A DNA stretch of 16,018 nucleotides from Acidimicrobiia bacterium (GTDB lineage: Bacteria; Actinomycetota; Acidimicrobiia; Spongiisociales; UBA5794). Shown one piece after another: positions 13,579-16,018 of the stretch. Within the stretch, counting starts at the first letter, position 1; the number at the start of each line of letters is the position of its first letter. The position numbers were made by a program, and so were the translations under genes. Under the pieces are notes generated by a model that searched no databases, was not told where the DNA came from, and saw only the letters and a program-made list of their open reading frames with translations. The DNA is taken from positions 1 through 16,018 of the forward strand of contig JAOZMA010000015.1 in assembly GCA_029934555.1 (NCBI GenBank), read 5' to 3'.

Positions 13579-15534
13579 ATGCTCTACGACTACAACGCCG
13601 TCACTGCCGACTCCGTAACCGACGTCACCGAGGCCGCCATCGCTCAAGCCGACGCCGCCGTCGACGCGGTCGTCACCATCGACGTGACCCGAACGTACGC
13701 CAACACCCTGGCACCGCTCGATCGCGCAGGTGTGGCGATCTCCGATGCCGCGGGCCGGGGATCGTTCATGGCGCGTGTCCACTCCGACGCCGACGTACGC
13801 GCCGCGGCCGTCGCCGCAGGAGAGCGGACGGCCAAGTGGGGCTCTGATCTCATCATGCGTTCCGATCTCGCTGCCGCGATCCGCTCGTACGCGACGACGG
13901 ATGACGCCCGAACCCTCGACGGTCTCGAAGCCCGCAACCTCGAATTCTGGCTTCGCGACCTCCGGCGGGCAGGGCATGATCTCGACGCCGACGATCGGGA
14001 CCGCCTCCGCGAGCTTCTGCAACGCCTCATCGAACTGCAGGTGGCGTTCAACAGCAACCTGGATGAGTGGGATGATGGTATCGAGATGACGAGAGACGAT
14101 CTCGCGGGGCTGTCCGACGCTTACATCGATCGTCTCGATCCTGGAGCGTCCGAAGACACCTTCCGGGTGTCGATGAGCTACCCGGACTACATCCCGTTCG
14201 TCGAAGAGGCAGAGAACAGAGACCTGCGCCGACAGATGCAGTTCAAGTTCTGGAATCGTGCCGCTAATGAGAACACACCCCTCCTCGCTGAGGCCGTCGC
14301 CGTCCGTGAGGAGATCGCCGGTCTCCTCGGCTACGACACCTGGGCTCGTTATGCCATGGAAGTCAAGATGGCCGATCCCGAGGCGGTCGACGACCTCTAC
14401 GACTCGATCATCCCCGGTCTCACCACCCGCGGCGTCGGAGAGCTCGCGACGCTTCAAGACCTCGCGTCGCTCGACCTGGGCAACGAACCGATCCAGTCGT
14501 GGGACTGGATGTACTACCACACGAAACAGCGCCGGCTGGACTACGGCATCGATCAGAGTGAGGTCGCCGAGTACTTCCCCCTCGACGCGGTGGTGGCCGG
14601 CATGTTCGAGATCACGGGTGACGTCTTCGGCCTCGACTACCGCGAGATCGAAGAGACCGGCGCGTGGCACGATGACGCCAAGCTGTATGAGATCCGGAAC
14701 CGGGGCTCAGAGGAACCGATCGCCTTCTTCTACGCCGATCTCTTCCCCCGGGAGGGCAAGTTCGGACACGCCGCCTGCTTTCCGATAACGGGTGGCATGA
14801 GAGAGGAAGATGGCCACTATCGCCCACCCGTTGCGGCGATCGTCGCGAACTTCACGAAACCGGGACCGGAATCTCCGTCGTTGCTCAAGCACGACGAGGT
14901 AGTCACGCTCTTCCACGAATTCGGACATGTCCTGCACTTCTGCCTGACCGAGGTCGACCACCCGCGCTTCGCCGGGTACGACACCGAGTGGGATTTCGTC
15001 GAGGCCCCCTCGCAGATCATGGAGCACTGGACGTGGGAGCCCGCCGTACTCCAGCGGTTCGCACGCCACTACGAGTCCGGGGAAGAGATCCCTGCTGATC
15101 TCGTCGAACGTCTCGTTGCAGCTCGCGATCAGAACACAGCGCTCACCACGTTGCGACAGGCGTTCCTCGGAAAGTTCGACCTGGCGATCCACACCGGTGA
15201 TGGTGACGTCGACATCGAACAGGCCACCAGGGACGCGTTCGCTCTGACACTGATTCCCTATCACGACGACACGCACTTCGCAGCGTCGTTCGGCCACCTT
15301 ATGGGTGGATACGACGCGGGCTACTACGGCTACCAGTGGGCCAAGGTCTACGGAGATGACATGTTCTCGGTCTTCTCCCAGGAGGGCGTCCTCAGCCCGG
15401 AGGTCGGTTCCCGCTATCGAAACGAGGTGCTCGCACGGGGCTACTCCCGTGACGCCCTCGAGCATCTCCGTGCGTTCCTCGGCCGCGAACCGTCGTCCGA
15501 TGCCTATCTGGAGAATCTGGGTTTGAAGGGGTGA
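13579..15534 (+). CDS. M3 family zinc oligopeptidase (thimet/oligopeptidase A type)
   Basis: This 651-residue cytosolic metallopeptidase is of the usual M3A length and has no signal peptide. The zinc site is HEFGH at 446-450, with the third ligand Glu475 in DFVEAPSQ, a family hallmark. The C-terminal substrate-binding block GHLMGGYDAGYYGYQW begins near 572 and supplies the conserved His and Tyr residues. M3 enzymes degrade short peptides in the cytoplasm, including products of ATP-dependent proteases and cleaved signal peptides. ATG 13579 is preferred over ATG 13558 because TACCCT lies 7 nt upstream and homologues start close to the LYDY segment. Its TGA overlaps the GTG of the GH57 gene (GTGA). 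Confidence 0.94.
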   Translation: MLYDYNAVTADSVTDVTEAAIAQADAAVDAVVTIDVTRTYANTLAPLDRAGVAISDAAGRGSFMARVHSDADVRAAAVAAGERTAKWGSDLIMRSDLAAAIRSYATTDDARTLDGLEARNLEFWLRDLRRAGHDLDADDRDRLRELLQRLIELQVAFNSNLDEWDDGIEMTRDDLAGLSDAYIDRLDPGASEDTFRVSMSYPDYIPFVEEAENRDLRRQMQFKFWNRAANENTPLLAEAVAVREEIAGLLGYDTWARYAMEVKMADPEAVDDLYDSIIPGLTTRGVGELATLQDLASLDLGNEPIQSWDWMYYHTKQRRLDYGIDQSEVAEYFPLDAVVAGMFEITGDVFGLDYREIEETGAWHDDAKLYEIRNRGSEEPIAFFYADLFPREGKFGHAACFPITGGMREEDGHYRPPVAAIVANFTKPGPESPSLLKHDEVVTLFHEFGHVLHFCLTEVDHPRFAGYDTEWDFVEAPSQIMEHWTWEPAVLQRFARHYESGEEIPADLVERLVAARDQNTALTTLRQAFLGKFDLAIHTGDGDVDIEQATRDAFALTLIPYHDDTHFAASFGHLMGGYDAGYYGYQWAKVYGDDMFSVFSQEGVLSPEVGSRYRNEVLARGYSRDALEHLRAFLGREPSSDAYLENLGLKG

Positions 15535-16018
15535 ACGAGCGGACAGCTCACAGCCCACAGCCGACAGCCCGAAGGGCGGCAGCCTTCTCCCTCGCGCTTG
15601 TGCTGCTTGCTGCGGCTTGTACTTCGGGGGCCGATGAGACGACGTCATCGACGACGATCGTTGTCGAGAACTCCAGCACAACGACCACAACCGTGACCTC
15701 TCGTCCGCCGCTCGACGAGGACGGCTTCTATCTCGCGTTGATGTGGCACCAGCACCAGCCGCTCTATCCGAAGGACGAAAACGGCGTCGTCACCCGCCCT
15801 TGGGTTCGACTCCACGCCGCCAAGGACTACTGGGACATGGCCGAACTCGTGAGCCACTATCCCGACTTGCGGGTGACCTTCAACCTCACCCCGGTGCTCC
15901 TCCTCCAACTCGAAGAGATCATGAACGGCACGAGGGATTCGTACTGGGTGCACACCGAGACCCCCGCCGACGACCTCACCATCGACGAGAAAGAGTTCCT
16001 CAACGAACGGTTCTTCGA
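15531..16018 (+). CDS. GH57 family glycoside hydrolase lipoprotein, 3' end outside window
   Basis: The first 162 codons of a secreted enzyme are present. A GTG overlapping the M3 stop codon starts a signal peptide with basic residues (ARRAAA), a hydrophobic core and a lipobox ending at Cys30 (LLAAAC). A Ser/Thr-rich linker follows (about 38-57). The catalytic domain then begins with LMWHQHQPLYP, the HQHQP motif that opens the GH57 barrel, and continues with VRLHAAKDYWDM and VTFNLTPVLLLQL, both typical of the family. GH57 enzymes are retaining alpha-glucan hydrolases or transferases (amylase, amylopullulanase, branching enzyme); the catalytic Glu and Asp lie beyond the window, so specificity is open. 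Codons 5-14 are built from a heptamer array. No later start would leave an intact signal peptide. Confidence 0.87.
   Translation, partial: MNERTAHSPQPTARRAAAFSLALVLLAAACTSGADETTSSTTIVVENSSTTTTTVTSRPPLDEDGFYLALMWHQHQPLYPKDENGVVTRPWVRLHAAKDYWDMAELVSHYPDLRVTFNLTPVLLLQLEEIMNGTRDSYWVHTETPADDLTIDEKEFLNERFF
15543..15570 (+). repeat. Heptamer tandem array, ACAGCYN x4, inside the GH57 signal peptide
   Basis: ACAGCTC, ACAGCCC, ACAGCCG and ACAGCCC follow one another with an exact 7-bp period. The array lies within the first 15 codons of the GH57 lipoprotein gene if translation starts at GTG 15531. Confidence 0.85.

Overview
The window is GC-rich, gene-dense bacterial chromosome, most likely from an actinomycetote and plausibly class Acidimicrobiia. 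This rests on the NucS mismatch endonuclease, an Eis-type acetyltransferase, an LLM-class (F420-type) oxidoreductase, lipoproteins with an LAAAC/VAAAC lipobox followed by Thr/Pro-rich linkers, and several start codons without a Shine-Dalgarno (SD) site. The lineage is inferred from gene content only. No rRNA, tRNA, CRISPR array, transposase or phage gene was seen.

Layout: (1) 1-68 is the C-terminal tail of a sigma-70 family factor (+), then a hairpin and a 100-bp patch of heptamer repeats. (2) 193-3885, all on -, carries an Eis-like acetyltransferase, sufB and nucS in transcription order. Both gaps between these genes (2510-2664 and 900-1065) are filled almost entirely by long imperfect inverted repeats that begin at or next to the stop codon of the preceding gene. 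(3) 3964-5447 (+) carries an LLM oxidoreductase and a SAM methyltransferase, separated by two heptamer arrays. (4) 10915-5429 (-) is a tight four-gene unit, YihY family protein > ABC half-transporter > ABC half-transporter > class V PLP enzyme, every junction overlapping by 4 nt (GTGA or ATGA). (5) 10980-16018 (+) carries a PQQ-propeller lipoprotein overlapping a membrane-anchored, degenerate endonuclease/exonuclease/phosphatase (EEP) protein, then an M3 peptidase overlapping a GH57 lipoprotein that runs off the end. No gene-free stretch exceeds 300 bases.

Functionally this is housekeeping plus envelope genes: Fe-S assembly (SufB), replication-fidelity repair (NucS), a predicted asymmetric heterodimeric ABC exporter, and secreted lipoproteins. 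The most unusual material is non-coding. The 900-1065 element folds by hand into about 62 pairs; 11 of these are G.U only in the RNA read in the sufB direction and would be C.A in the other, which points to selection or function at RNA level. Seven-base tandem repeats of several different words recur at three loci. Five genes have a TANNCT box 6-8 nt before the start codon, suggesting leaderless transcription. The EEP protein has lost most of its catalytic residues. All folding and motif counts were done by eye; none was computed.
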